The translations under genes were made by a program, and so were the position numbers. Below are positions 35,574-43,641 of a stretch of 64,000 nt of DNA, one piece after another. The notes below the pieces were generated by a model that had not been told where the DNA came from, did no database searches, and saw only the letters and a list, made by a program, of their open reading frames with translations. Where the stretch lies: assembly GCF_006442815.1 (NCBI RefSeq), contig NZ_VFVL01000004.1:1-64000 (forward strand). The letters are read 5' to 3'. This DNA is from Mesorhizobium sp. B2-4-3 (GTDB taxonomy: Bacteria; Pseudomonadota; Alphaproteobacteria; Rhizobiales; Rhizobiaceae). The stretch's first letter is position 1; the number at the start of each line of letters is the position of its first letter.

Positions 35574-36122
35574 ATGGTTACAGTCTACGAGAAGAAACCT
35601 GGCTACGAGAAGAAAGCCGGGCTTTCGCGGCGCGAGCTTCTGAAGCGCGGCGGCGCGAGCGCGCTGCTCATCATCTCCGGCAGCGCCGTCATCAGCCCTG
35701 AACACGCCTGGGGGCTCGAAACCTCGGCGCTGAAGCCCGAGACGATGGCGACGCTGATCCAGGTGGCGCGCGACATCTATCCGCACGACCAGGTGCCGGA
35801 CAAATACTACGCCATTGCCGTCAAGGGCCACGACGAGACTGCAGCCAAGGACCCGGCCCATAAGGACCTGATCGAGAAGGGCATCGCCGAGCTCGACAAG
35901 AAGGCCGGCAACGGCGGCTATCGCGGGCTTGGCTGGGAAGAGGAGCGGGTCGCGCTGCTCACCGGCATCGAGAAGACGCCGTTCTTCCAGGCGGTGCGCG
36001 GCGGCCTCGTCGTCAGCCTCTACAACCAGAAGGAGGTGTGGCCGATCTTCGGCTACGAGGGCGAGTCCTATTCCAAGGGCGGCTATATCGCGCGTGGCTT
36101 CAACGACATCGAGTGGCTCTGA
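35574..36122 (+). CDS. Gluconate 2-dehydrogenase subunit 3 family protein (Tat-exported)
   Basis: A 182-residue small subunit paralogous to that at 33458-34210 but shorter. The N terminus carries a canonical twin-arginine signal, SRRELLKRGGASALLIISGSAVI (residues 18 on). The mature domain includes LIQVARDIYPHDQVPDKYYAIAVKGHD, where the other subunit has IVDRLVPHDD. The ATG at 35574 is preceded by GGGAGGAAATC. It starts 79 bases after the glyoxalase gene and 48 bases before a GMC gene, with which it should form a two-subunit periplasmic dehydrogenase. Confidence 0.92.
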   Translation: MVTVYEKKPGYEKKAGLSRRELLKRGGASALLIISGSAVISPEHAWGLETSALKPETMATLIQVARDIYPHDQVPDKYYAIAVKGHDETAAKDPAHKDLIEKGIAELDKKAGNGGYRGLGWEEERVALLTGIEKTPFFQAVRGGLVVSLYNQKEVWPIFGYEGESYSKGGYIARGFNDIEWL

Positions 36123-36170
36123 GCCGCTCTGTCCCGAACCGCATTTCGATAGATTTCATGGGAGGAAACC

Positions 36171-37742
36171 ATGGCAGCATCATTTGATCTCAAGAACGAC
36201 GGCGTGATCGTCATCATCGGCTCCGGCGCCGGCGGCGGCACGCTCGGCAACGAGCTCGCGCAGAAAGGCATCGACGTCGTCATCCTCGAGGCGGGCGCCC
36301 GCCACGAATATGAGGACTTCGTCAATGACGAGTGGGATTCCTTTGCCCAGCTTGCCTGGAAGGACAAGCGCACCACTTCGGGCGACTGGCGGGTCGCCAA
36401 GGATTTCCCGAACCTGCCGGCCTGGATCGTCAAGTCGGTCGGCGGCTCGACGACGCACTGGGCGGGCGCCTCGCTGCGCTTCCAGGAACATGAGTTCAAG
36501 GCGGCCACGACCTACGGCAAGGTCAAGGGCGCGAACCTTCTCGACTGGCCGGTGACGCTGGCCGAGATGGAGCCCTACTACGCCAAGGCCGAAGCCAAGA
36601 TGGGCGTGACGGGCACCAACAACTGGCCGCGGCTGCCCGGCAACAACAACTTCAAGGTGCTCAAGGCCGGCGCCGACAAGCTCGGCTACAAGGAGTGCCA
36701 TACCGGTAACATGGCCATCAATTCGGTGGAGCGCGACGACCGCAACTCCTGCCAGCAGACCGGCTTCTGCTTCCAGGGCTGCAAATGGGGTGCCAAATGG
36801 TCGACGCTCTACACCGAAATCCCGAAGGGCGAGGCGACCGGGCATCTGGAAGTCCGGCCGAACGCGATGGCGATCAAGATCAACCATGACGCTTCAGGCA
36901 AGGTGACCGGCGTCGTCTATGCCGACAAGGACGGCAAGCTGCAGGAGCAGAAAGCCCGCATCGTCGCGGTCGCCGGCAATTCGATCGAGAGCCCGCGCCT
37001 GCTGCTCAATTCGGAATCGTCCAAATTCCCGCATGGGCTCGCCAACTCATCCGGGCAGGTGGGCAAGAACTACATGCGCCACACCACCGGTTCGGTCTAT
37101 GCGATCTTCGACAAGCCGGTGCACATGTATCGCGGCACAACCATGGCCGGCATCATCCGCGACGAGGCGCGCCACGACCCCTCGCGCGGCTTCGTCGGCG
37201 GCTATGAGATGGAGACCTTGTCGCTCGGCCTGCCGTTCATGGCGGCCTTCCTCAACCCCGGCGGCTGGGGCCGTTCCTTCACGACGGCGCTCGACCATTA
37301 TGACCATATGGCGGGCCTGTGGATCGTCGGCGAGGACATGCCGCGCGAGGAGAACCGCATCACGCTGCACAAGGACGAAAAGGATGAGCACGGCATGCCG
37401 ATCGCCGACGTCCATTTCGACGATCATCCGAACGACGAGGCCATGCGCAATCATGCCTACCAACAGGGCCAGGCGCTCTATGCCGCCGTCGGCGCGACCA
37501 GGACGTTCCCGACGCCACCTTATCCGTCCACCCATAATCTCGGCACCAACCGGATGAGCGAGAAGCCAGAGGACGGCGTCGTCAACGAGCACGGCCAGTC
37601 GCACGACATCAAGAACCTGTTCGTTTCCGACGGCAGCCAGTTCACCAGCGGTGCGGCGGAGAACCCGACGCTGACCATCGTGACGCTGGCGATCCGCCAG
37701 GCCGACTACATCGCTGCCCAGATGTCGGCAAAGACTATTTGA
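36171..37742 (+). CDS. GMC family FAD-dependent dehydrogenase, flavoprotein subunit (second module)
   Basis: A 523-residue flavoprotein. FAD motif VIIGSGAGGGTLGNELAQKG (residues 14-33), WAGASLRFQEHEF (FAD/substrate loop), and the C-terminal GMC domain PYPSTHNLGTNRMSEKPEDGVVN with the catalytic His, then TSGAAENPTLTIVTLAIRQADYI. A Cys group C194-x5-C200-x3-C204 (NSCQQTGFCFQGC) differs in spacing from the paralogue at 31688. No signal peptide of its own; the preceding Tat-tagged subunit probably carries it out. No cytochrome gene accompanies this pair, and a strong terminator follows directly. The electron acceptor is therefore unclear. Confidence 0.93.
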   Translation: MAASFDLKNDGVIVIIGSGAGGGTLGNELAQKGIDVVILEAGARHEYEDFVNDEWDSFAQLAWKDKRTTSGDWRVAKDFPNLPAWIVKSVGGSTTHWAGASLRFQEHEFKAATTYGKVKGANLLDWPVTLAEMEPYYAKAEAKMGVTGTNNWPRLPGNNNFKVLKAGADKLGYKECHTGNMAINSVERDDRNSCQQTGFCFQGCKWGAKWSTLYTEIPKGEATGHLEVRPNAMAIKINHDASGKVTGVVYADKDGKLQEQKARIVAVAGNSIESPRLLLNSESSKFPHGLANSSGQVGKNYMRHTTGSVYAIFDKPVHMYRGTTMAGIIRDEARHDPSRGFVGGYEMETLSLGLPFMAAFLNPGGWGRSFTTALDHYDHMAGLWIVGEDMPREENRITLHKDEKDEHGMPIADVHFDDHPNDEAMRNHAYQQGQALYAAVGATRTFPTPPYPSTHNLGTNRMSEKPEDGVVNEHGQSHDIKNLFVSDGSQFTSGAAENPTLTIVTLAIRQADYIAAQMSAKTI

Positions 37743-37759
37743 CCTCCCGACTGCCTGCT

Positions 37760-37794
37760 GGCGCGGGACCCGTGAGGGTTCCGCGCCTTTTTTA
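37760..37794 (+). terminator. Rho-independent terminator after the GMC gene
   Basis: Stem GGCGCGG (37760-37766) with CCGCGCC (37781-37787), extended inward by partial pairing, followed by six T. It ends the two-gene GMC operon. Confidence 0.9.
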
Positions 37795-37800
37795 TGCGGG

Positions 37801-38187
37801 CTATCTTCTGGTGCAGGTCGAGGCCGTGAAGGCGCCGTCCTGCTGCTTCATGATGATGTCGAAGGACGGGCTGCTTTGGCCATCGAGCGTCGCCTGCGTC
37901 ATCGAGATCGAATTGCCGCCGCTGGTGTAGCCGCCGAGCGGGCCAAGCCAGGTGATCTCGCCATTGGGATTCATCTGGTAGTTATACGTTCCCGAAGCGC
38001 CAAAGGTCACGGGGCCACTATAGACATTGCCCTTGATGGTGATGTCGCCCAGGTTGAGGAACAGGCCAAGCAGGTAGACCTCGCAGTGATAGGCGCCGTC
38101 CGGTAACTTGCCGTCGGCAAAATCGGCGCGGGCGCCGCCGGCGGCGGAGACAAGAAGCAGGAAACTCAGGATCGTGCGCAGGGCCAT
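37801..38187 (-). CDS. Exported hypothetical protein
   Basis: A 128-residue protein with signal peptide MALRTILSFLLLVSAAGGARA. The mature domain begins DFADGKLPDGAYHCEVYLLG and continues with short beta strands rich in Gly, Asn and Tyr (GTYNYQMNPNGEITWLGPLGGY), ending in TASTCTRR. Two Cys residues at opposite ends (YHC, STC) probably form a disulfide. Similar small beta-sandwich or lipocalin-like periplasmic proteins are common in rhizobia; I recognise no named domain. ATG 38229 is an alternative start with a poorer signal peptide. It is divergent from urtA and convergent with the GMC operon. Confidence 0.75.
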   Translation of the reverse strand: MALRTILSFLLLVSAAGGARADFADGKLPDGAYHCEVYLLGLFLNLGDITIKGNVYSGPVTFGASGTYNYQMNPNGEITWLGPLGGYTSGGNSISMTQATLDGQSSPSFDIIMKQQDGAFTASTCTRR

Positions 38188-38336
38188 GACGTTGCTCGTT
38201 TGCGCGGCGACCTTGCCCCATTTTGCCATAGGCCCGCAACAGGGCTGATCAGGCTGGCTTTGCCTGTGTGGTGAAAGTTTAGGCATTTTTACAATTTGGG
38301 CAAAATCTAGGCAGCGTTGCGTAAACTTTTCTCAAC

Positions 38337-38353
38337 CCGCTGCATTGCAGCGG
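38337..38353. promoter_or_regulatory. Perfect inverted repeat upstream of the urtA sigma-54 promoter
   Basis: CCGCTGCATTGCAGCGG is a perfect 8+1+8 palindrome about 80-95 bases upstream of the sigma-54 element, the distance at which enhancer-binding proteins such as NtrC usually sit. It is not a textbook NtrC site, so the protein that binds it is unknown. Confidence 0.45.
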
Positions 38354-38433
38354 ATGTGAAAAGTTTTCCGGCTACTGTATAACCGCATGTAATCTCTTCG
38401 TTATCCTGAAATTCCGTTGAGCGCATTCCCGTC

Positions 38434-38449
38434 TGGCACGTCGCTTGCA
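38434..38449 (+). promoter_or_regulatory. Sigma-54 (RpoN) promoter of urtABCDE
   Basis: TGGCACGTCGCTTGCA matches the -24/-12 consensus (TGGCACG-N4-TTGCW) at every fixed position. It lies 46 bases before the urtA start. RpoN control fits a nitrogen-source transporter activated when ammonium is limiting. Confidence 0.82.
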
Positions 38450-38494
38450 CAGTCTATGCTGCGATGCAAACAATCACGCTTGGGAGTGTGTCAT

Positions 38495-39805
38495 ATGAGG
38501 GGTAACTTCGCGAGAATAACAAAAATCCTGTCGGCGGGCGTCGTCGCGGCCGGTCTGCTGGCGTCGGCTTCCGCCAAGGCGGCTGAAGATACGATCAAGG
38601 TCGGTATCCTCCATTCGCTGTCGGGGACCATGGCGATTTCGGAGACGACGCTGAAAGACGTCATGCTGATGCTTATCGACGAGCAAAACGCCAAGGGCGG
38701 CCTGCTCGGCAAGAAACTGGAAGCGGTGGTCGTCGATCCGGCGTCCAACTGGCCGCTCTTCGCCGAAAAGGCGCGCGAGCTGATTTCCAAGGACAAGGTG
38801 GCGGCCGTGTTCGGCTGCTGGACCTCGGTGTCGCGCAAGTCGGTGCTGCCGGTGTTCTCGGAACTCGACAACATCCTCTTCTATCCCGTCCAGTATGAGG
38901 GCGAGGAGAGCGAGCGCAACGTCTTCTACACGGGTGCGGCGCCGAACCAGCAAGCCATCCCGGCCGTCGATTACCTGATGAGCGCCGATGGCGGTTCGGT
39001 GAAGCGCTGGGTGCTCGAAGGCACCGACTACGTCTATCCGCGCACGACCAACAAAATCCTCGAAGCCTATCTGAAAGCGAAGGGCGTGCCGGCCGAGGAC
39101 ATCATGGTCAACTACACGCCATTCGGCTTCTCCGACTGGCAGACCGAGGTCTCGGCGATCAAGAAATTCGGCTCAGCCGGCAAGAAGACGGCCGTGGTGT
39201 CGACCGTCAACGGCGACGCCAACGTGCCGTTCTACAAGGAGCTCGGCAACCAGGGCATCAAGGCCGAGGACATTCCGGTCATGGCCTTCTCGGTCGGCGA
39301 GGAAGAATTGGCCGGTCTCGACACCGGGCCGCTGGTCGGTCACCTCGCAGCCTGGAACTATTTCGAAAGCATCGACACGCCGGCGAACAAGAAGTTCATC
39401 GACGACTGGCACAAGTTCATCAAGAACGACAAGCGCACCACCAACGACCCGATGGAAGCCCACTATATCGGCTTCAACATGTGGGTGAAGGCGGTCGAGA
39501 AGGCCGGCACCACCGATCCGGACAAGGTCATCGACGCCATGGTCGGCGTGTCGGTGCCGAACCTGACCGGCGGCTATTCGACGATGATGCCCAACCACCA
39601 CATCACCAAGCCGGTGCTGATCGGCGAGATCCAGGCCGACGGCCAGTTCGAGACCGTCTCGCAAACGCCCGGCCTCGTCATGGGCGACGAATGGTCCGAT
39701 TACCTGCCGGATTCCAAGGACCTGATCTCGGATTGGCGCGCGCCTCTGTCCTGCGGCAACTTCAACGTCGCCACCGGAAAGTGCGGCGGCAAGGGCACCA
39801 ACTGA
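38495..39805 (+). CDS. urtA: Urea ABC transporter substrate-binding protein
   Basis: A 436-residue periplasmic binding protein for urea and short-chain amides. The signal peptide (about 32 residues) ends at AKA-AED. The mature part starts TIKVGILHSLSGTMAISE, then WTSVSRKSVLPVFSELDNILFYPVQYEGEE, sequences diagnostic of UrtA/FmdD proteins. Ending CGNFNVATGKCGGKGTN is typical as well. ATG 38495 has GGGAG eight bases upstream; longer in-frame starts lack a signal. It is the first gene of urtABCDE and follows a consensus sigma-54 promoter. Three hairpins downstream may keep its mRNA level above that of the permeases. Confidence 0.97.
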   Translation: MRGNFARITKILSAGVVAAGLLASASAKAAEDTIKVGILHSLSGTMAISETTLKDVMLMLIDEQNAKGGLLGKKLEAVVVDPASNWPLFAEKARELISKDKVAAVFGCWTSVSRKSVLPVFSELDNILFYPVQYEGEESERNVFYTGAAPNQQAIPAVDYLMSADGGSVKRWVLEGTDYVYPRTTNKILEAYLKAKGVPAEDIMVNYTPFGFSDWQTEVSAIKKFGSAGKKTAVVSTVNGDANVPFYKELGNQGIKAEDIPVMAFSVGEEELAGLDTGPLVGHLAAWNYFESIDTPANKKFIDDWHKFIKNDKRTTNDPMEAHYIGFNMWVKAVEKAGTTDPDKVIDAMVGVSVPNLTGGYSTMMPNHHITKPVLIGEIQADGQFETVSQTPGLVMGDEWSDYLPDSKDLISDWRAPLSCGNFNVATGKCGGKGTN

Positions 39806-39820
39806 TCCGTCCAAGGTTCT

Positions 39821-39907
39821 GTCGGATCGCGGAGTGGCCCCGCGATCCGACCGCAGCCCGGGCAGGTTTCTGACCCGCCCGGGCAAGACCCCCAAAACCT
39901 AGTTTTG
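39821..39907 (+). terminator. Row of three hairpins between urtA and urtB (attenuator/processing region)
   Basis: Hairpin 1: gtcggatcgcgg (39821-39832) with ccgcgatccgac (39840-39851), 12 perfect pairs. Hairpin 2: gcccgggc (39856-39863) with gcccgggc (39877-39884), extended inward by ggt/acc. Hairpin 3: caaaac (39893-39898) with gttttg (39902-39907). Only hairpin 3 resembles a terminator end. Such stems behind a binding-protein gene often protect its mRNA or stop part of the transcripts. Confidence 0.65.
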
Positions 39908-39908
39908 T

Positions 39909-39953
39909 GCAATTCCGGACGGAAAAACCGCTTCACACTTTTCCTGGAATTGC
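39909..39953. repeat. 45-nt palindromic repeat (gcaattcc...ggaattgc), copy 2
   Basis: Nearly identical to the copy at 6879-6921, with two single-base insertions (an extra A and an extra T). The ends pair as gcaattcc/ggaattgc. It lies 14 bases before the urtB start, directly after the three hairpins. Confidence 0.8.
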
Positions 39954-39966
39954 TTGAGAAAGCCGC

Positions 39967-41595
39967 TTGAAGACGACGATGCTGCTGCTGCGCGCAATTG
40001 GTCTGATGTTGCTGCTGACGATGGCAAGCTTGCTGCCGTCGAAGGCGGCCGAGGCCGACCTTCGTGCGACGATCGCCAAATTCGCGGCTGCAACCGGCTT
40101 CTCGGCTACCGAGGCCGTCGTGCACGAGCTTGCCGCGAGCGGCGATCCGGCCGTCGAACGGCCGCTTTCGGCGCTGGCCGACGGCAATCTCTACATTCGC
40201 AAGAGCGACGCCCAGGTCTTCGTCGGCAAGGAAGCGGGAGACGGCATCGAATTGCTCGATCCCCTAAGCGGCGAAAAAGCGGCCGACGCCGCCAAGGCCG
40301 ACCTCACCAAGATCAAAGTCAACAACGGATTGCGCCGCACGATCCGCGATGCGCTGGGCACGCTGACGCTGCGGGCCAAGGACGCGAGCGTGCGCCTCGC
40401 CGCCGCCGCGACCATGTTCAAGACGCCCGATGCGGCGAACATCGAACCGCTCGATGCCGCGATCGCCGCCGAGACCGACCCCGCCGTCAAGACGATGTTC
40501 GATGAAGCGCGCGCCGCGTCCATCCTGGTCTCGGACAAGCCGGAGGCGGACAAGCTCGCGGCGATCTCGGTGATCGCGACCCGCGGCGACCGCGACGCGC
40601 TCTCGCTGCTCACCTCCGTCGAGGCGAGCTCCCAGGGCGCGGTCAAGGATGCGGCGACGGCCGCTATCGGCAAGATCAATTCGACGCTGACGCTGTGGGA
40701 TGCCGGCCAGAACATCTGGTATGGCATCTCGCTCGGATCGGTGCTGCTCTTGGCCGCGATCGGGCTCGCCATCACCTTCGGCGTCATGGGCGTCATCAAC
40801 ATGGCGCATGGCGAGATGGTGATGCTCGGCGCCTACACCACCTTCGTCGTCCAGCAGGTGATCCGCACCTCGTTCCCCGGCCTGTTCGACTGGTCGCTGG
40901 TGATCGCGCTGCCGCTCGCCTTTCTCGTCGCCGCGCTGGTCGGCCTCGCCATCGAGCGCGGCATCATCCGCTTCCTCTACGGCCGGCCGCTGGAAACGCT
41001 TTTGGCCACCTGGGGCGTCTCGCTGATCTTGCAGCAGGCGGTGCGCACCATCTTCGGCCCGACCAACCAGGAGGTCGGCAATCCGTCCTGGATGTCGGGT
41101 TCGTTCGATATCGGCCAGTTGGCGATCACCTGGAACCGGCTGTGGATCCTGGTGTTCGCGCTCGCCGTGTTCGGCGTGCTGCTCTACGTCATGAAGCGCA
41201 CGTCCTGGGGGCTGCAGATGCGCGCCGTCACCGCCAACCGCCGCATGGCCGCCTCGATGGGCATCAAGACGCCATGGGTCGACGCGCTGACCTTTGCGCT
41301 GGGCTCCGGCATCGCAGGCATTGCCGGCGTGGCGCTCAGCCAGATCGACAATGTCTCGCCCAATCTCGGCCGCGGCTACATCATCGACAGTTTCATGGTC
41401 GTGGTCTTCGGCGGCGTCGGCAATCTGTGGGGCACGCTGGTCGGCGCCTTCTCGCTCGGCATCGTCAACAAGTTCCTCGAGCCCTATGCCGGCGCGGTGC
41501 TCGGCAAGATCGTCGTCCTGGTGCTGATCATCCTGTTCATCCAGAAACGCCCGCGCGGCCTGTTCGCGCTGAAGGGCAGGGCGGTGGAAGCATGA
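39967..41595 (+). CDS. urtB: Urea ABC transporter permease UrtB
   Basis: A 542-residue inner-membrane permease. A signal-like first helix (LLLRAIGLMLLLTMASLLPSKAAEA) is followed by a periplasmic helical domain of about 200 residues, a feature specific to UrtB, and then a LivH-type permease domain (about residues 250-535) with GVMGVINMAHGEMVMLGAYTTFV. The EAA-like loop is RAVTANRRMAASMGIKTPWVD. The start is a TTG at 39967 with GAGAAAG upstream; an ATG at 39979 is equally possible. The stop overlaps the urtC start (ATGA). Confidence 0.95.
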   Translation: MKTTMLLLRAIGLMLLLTMASLLPSKAAEADLRATIAKFAAATGFSATEAVVHELAASGDPAVERPLSALADGNLYIRKSDAQVFVGKEAGDGIELLDPLSGEKAADAAKADLTKIKVNNGLRRTIRDALGTLTLRAKDASVRLAAAATMFKTPDAANIEPLDAAIAAETDPAVKTMFDEARAASILVSDKPEADKLAAISVIATRGDRDALSLLTSVEASSQGAVKDAATAAIGKINSTLTLWDAGQNIWYGISLGSVLLLAAIGLAITFGVMGVINMAHGEMVMLGAYTTFVVQQVIRTSFPGLFDWSLVIALPLAFLVAALVGLAIERGIIRFLYGRPLETLLATWGVSLILQQAVRTIFGPTNQEVGNPSWMSGSFDIGQLAITWNRLWILVFALAVFGVLLYVMKRTSWGLQMRAVTANRRMAASMGIKTPWVDALTFALGSGIAGIAGVALSQIDNVSPNLGRGYIIDSFMVVVFGGVGNLWGTLVGAFSLGIVNKFLEPYAGAVLGKIVVLVLIILFIQKRPRGLFALKGRAVEA

Positions 41596-42815
41596 TCGCG
41601 CAGCGCTTCTTTTCGGCCGACCGCCGCATCGCCGTCACGATCCTCGCGCTGCTCGCAGCAGCCATCATCGTGCCGCTGCTCAACCTGGCGGTCTCGCCGC
41701 AAAGCGCCTTCTACATCCCGCCCTATATCGTGGCGCTGGTCGGCAAATATCTCTGCTACGCGCTGCTGGCGCTCGCGCTCGACCTGGTCTGGGGCTATTG
41801 CGGCATCCTTTCGCTCGGCCACGGTGCCTTCTTCGCGCTCGGCGGTTATGCGATGGGCATGTACCTGATGCGCCAGATCGGTTCGCGCGGCGTCTATGGC
41901 AATCCGATCCTGCCGGATTTCATGGTGTTCCTGAACTACAAGGAACTGCCGTGGTTCTGGCACGGCTTCGACCATTTCTGGTTCGCGGCGCTCATGGTGC
42001 TCGCCGTGCCGGGCCTGCTCGCCTTCGTCTTCGGCTGGTTCGCCTTTCGCAGCCGCGTCACTGGCGTCTACCTGTCGATCATCACGCAGGCGATGACCTA
42101 TGCGCTGCTGCTCGCCTTCTTCCGCAACGACATGGGCTTCGGCGGCAATAACGGACTGACCGATTTCAAGGACATTCTGGGCTTCAACGTGCAGGCCGAT
42201 GCGACGCGTTCGGCGCTGTTCGCGGCAAGCGCCGTCACGCTGGCGCTCGCCGTCTTCGTCACCTCGGCGATCGTCCGCTCGAAATACGGCAAGCTGCTGA
42301 TGGCGGTGCGCGATGCCGAAAGCCGCACCCGCTTCCTTGGCTGGCGGGCCGAGAACGTCAAGCTGTTCGCCTTCGTCGTTTCCGCCATCATGGCCGGCAT
42401 CGCCGGCGCGCTCTACGTGCCGCAGGTCGGCATCATCAATCCCGGCGAGTTCGAGCCGTCCAACTCGATCGAGGTGGTGATCTGGACCGCCGTCGGCGGG
42501 CGCGGCACCATCGTCGGCCCGATCATCGGCGCGCTGCTGGTCAACGCCGGCAAATCCTGGTTCACCGGCGTGATACCGGAATTCTGGCTGTTCGCCCTGG
42601 GCGGGCTGTTTGTCGCCGTCACGCTGCTTTTGCCCAGGGGCATCGTCGGCATGTGGGACGGCTGGCGCGGCAGGGCGAAGGCGCTGCGTGCGGCTTCGCT
42701 TGCAGCCGAAGCCGGCGCCGATCCGCAGGCGCCGGAGCCGATGATCGTGCGCTCTGCGGCGACCACACCGGGCGCCTGGCCGACCACCGGCTCCGAGCCG
42801 CAGCCAGCGGAGTGA
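41592..42815 (+). CDS. urtC: Urea ABC transporter permease UrtC
   Basis: A 407-residue inner-membrane permease of the LivM type. It has GYCGILSLGHGAFFALGGYAMGMYLMR (the family's G-x-LSLGHGAFF signature), FNVQADATRSALF in a periplasmic stretch, and the loop VRDAESRTRFLGWRAENVKLFAFVVSA that contacts the ATPases. A cytoplasmic tail of about 55 residues rich in Ala and Pro ends the protein. It overlaps urtB by four bases and is followed by urtD seven bases on. Confidence 0.96.
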   Translation: MIAQRFFSADRRIAVTILALLAAAIIVPLLNLAVSPQSAFYIPPYIVALVGKYLCYALLALALDLVWGYCGILSLGHGAFFALGGYAMGMYLMRQIGSRGVYGNPILPDFMVFLNYKELPWFWHGFDHFWFAALMVLAVPGLLAFVFGWFAFRSRVTGVYLSIITQAMTYALLLAFFRNDMGFGGNNGLTDFKDILGFNVQADATRSALFAASAVTLALAVFVTSAIVRSKYGKLLMAVRDAESRTRFLGWRAENVKLFAFVVSAIMAGIAGALYVPQVGIINPGEFEPSNSIEVVIWTAVGGRGTIVGPIIGALLVNAGKSWFTGVIPEFWLFALGGLFVAVTLLLPRGIVGMWDGWRGRAKALRAASLAAEAGADPQAPEPMIVRSAATTPGAWPTTGSEPQPAE

Positions 42816-42822
42816 GCGATCT

Positions 42823-43569
42823 ATGAGCAAGTCCAACACCATCCTCTATCTCGACGGCGTCTCGGTTTCCTTCGACGGTTTCCGCGCCATCAACAATCTG
42901 TCGCTGGTGCTCGACAAGGGCGAGATGCGCGCCATCATCGGACCCAACGGCGCCGGCAAGACGACGATGATGGACATCGTCACCGGCAAGACACGGCCCG
43001 ACGAAGGCGAAGTGTTCTTCGACGGTGAGGTGGATCTCACCCGGCATGACGAGGCCGAGATCGCCATGATGGGCATCGGCCGCAAATTCCAGAAGCCGAC
43101 CGTCTTCGAAAGCCACAGCGTCGAGGACAACCTCATGCTGGCGCTGAAGGGGCCGCGCTCGATCTTCCCGGCGCTGTTCCATCGCCGCTCGACAGCCGAG
43201 AGACGGCGCGTCGACGACATACTCGGCATCATCCGTCTCGGCGACAAACGCGACGAGCTCGCCGCCAATCTGAGCCACGGCCAGAAGCAATGGCTGGAGA
43301 TCGGCATGCTGCTTGCGCAGGACCCGAAGCTGCTGCTCGTCGATGAACCGGTCGCCGGCATGACCGACGCCGAGACCGAGGAGACCGCTCGCCTGCTCAA
43401 GGATATCGCCCGCGACCATTCGGTGGTGGTCGTCGAGCACGACATGCATTTCGTGCGCGAGCTCGGCGTCAAGGTCACCTGCCTGCATGAAGGCTCGGTG
43501 CTGTCGGAAGGCACGCTCGATTTCGTCTCGGCGGACGAGCGCGTCGTCGAAGTCTATCTGGGGCGGTGA
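42823..43569 (+). CDS. urtD: Urea ABC transporter ATP-binding protein UrtD
   Basis: A 248-residue ATPase of the LivG type. Walker A is GPNGAGKTTM (residues 40-49), Q-loop GRKFQKPTVFE, signature LSHGQKQWLEIG (150-161) and Walker B LLLVDEPVAGM. The Gln-Lys after the signature (LSHGQ instead of LSGGQ) is normal for UrtD. The final residues VVEVYLGR are the typical LivG end. It is the fourth gene of the operon; 72 bases separate it from urtE. Confidence 0.96.
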   Translation: MSKSNTILYLDGVSVSFDGFRAINNLSLVLDKGEMRAIIGPNGAGKTTMMDIVTGKTRPDEGEVFFDGEVDLTRHDEAEIAMMGIGRKFQKPTVFESHSVEDNLMLALKGPRSIFPALFHRRSTAERRRVDDILGIIRLGDKRDELAANLSHGQKQWLEIGMLLAQDPKLLLVDEPVAGMTDAETEETARLLKDIARDHSVVVVEHDMHFVRELGVKVTCLHEGSVLSEGTLDFVSADERVVEVYLGR

Positions 43570-43641
43570 AGCATGATCTGGCGGGTTCCGTTCCATCGTT
43601 TCGATTTCGCTTTTTTGAAGCGCTGGAGAAGGGGCTGAACC

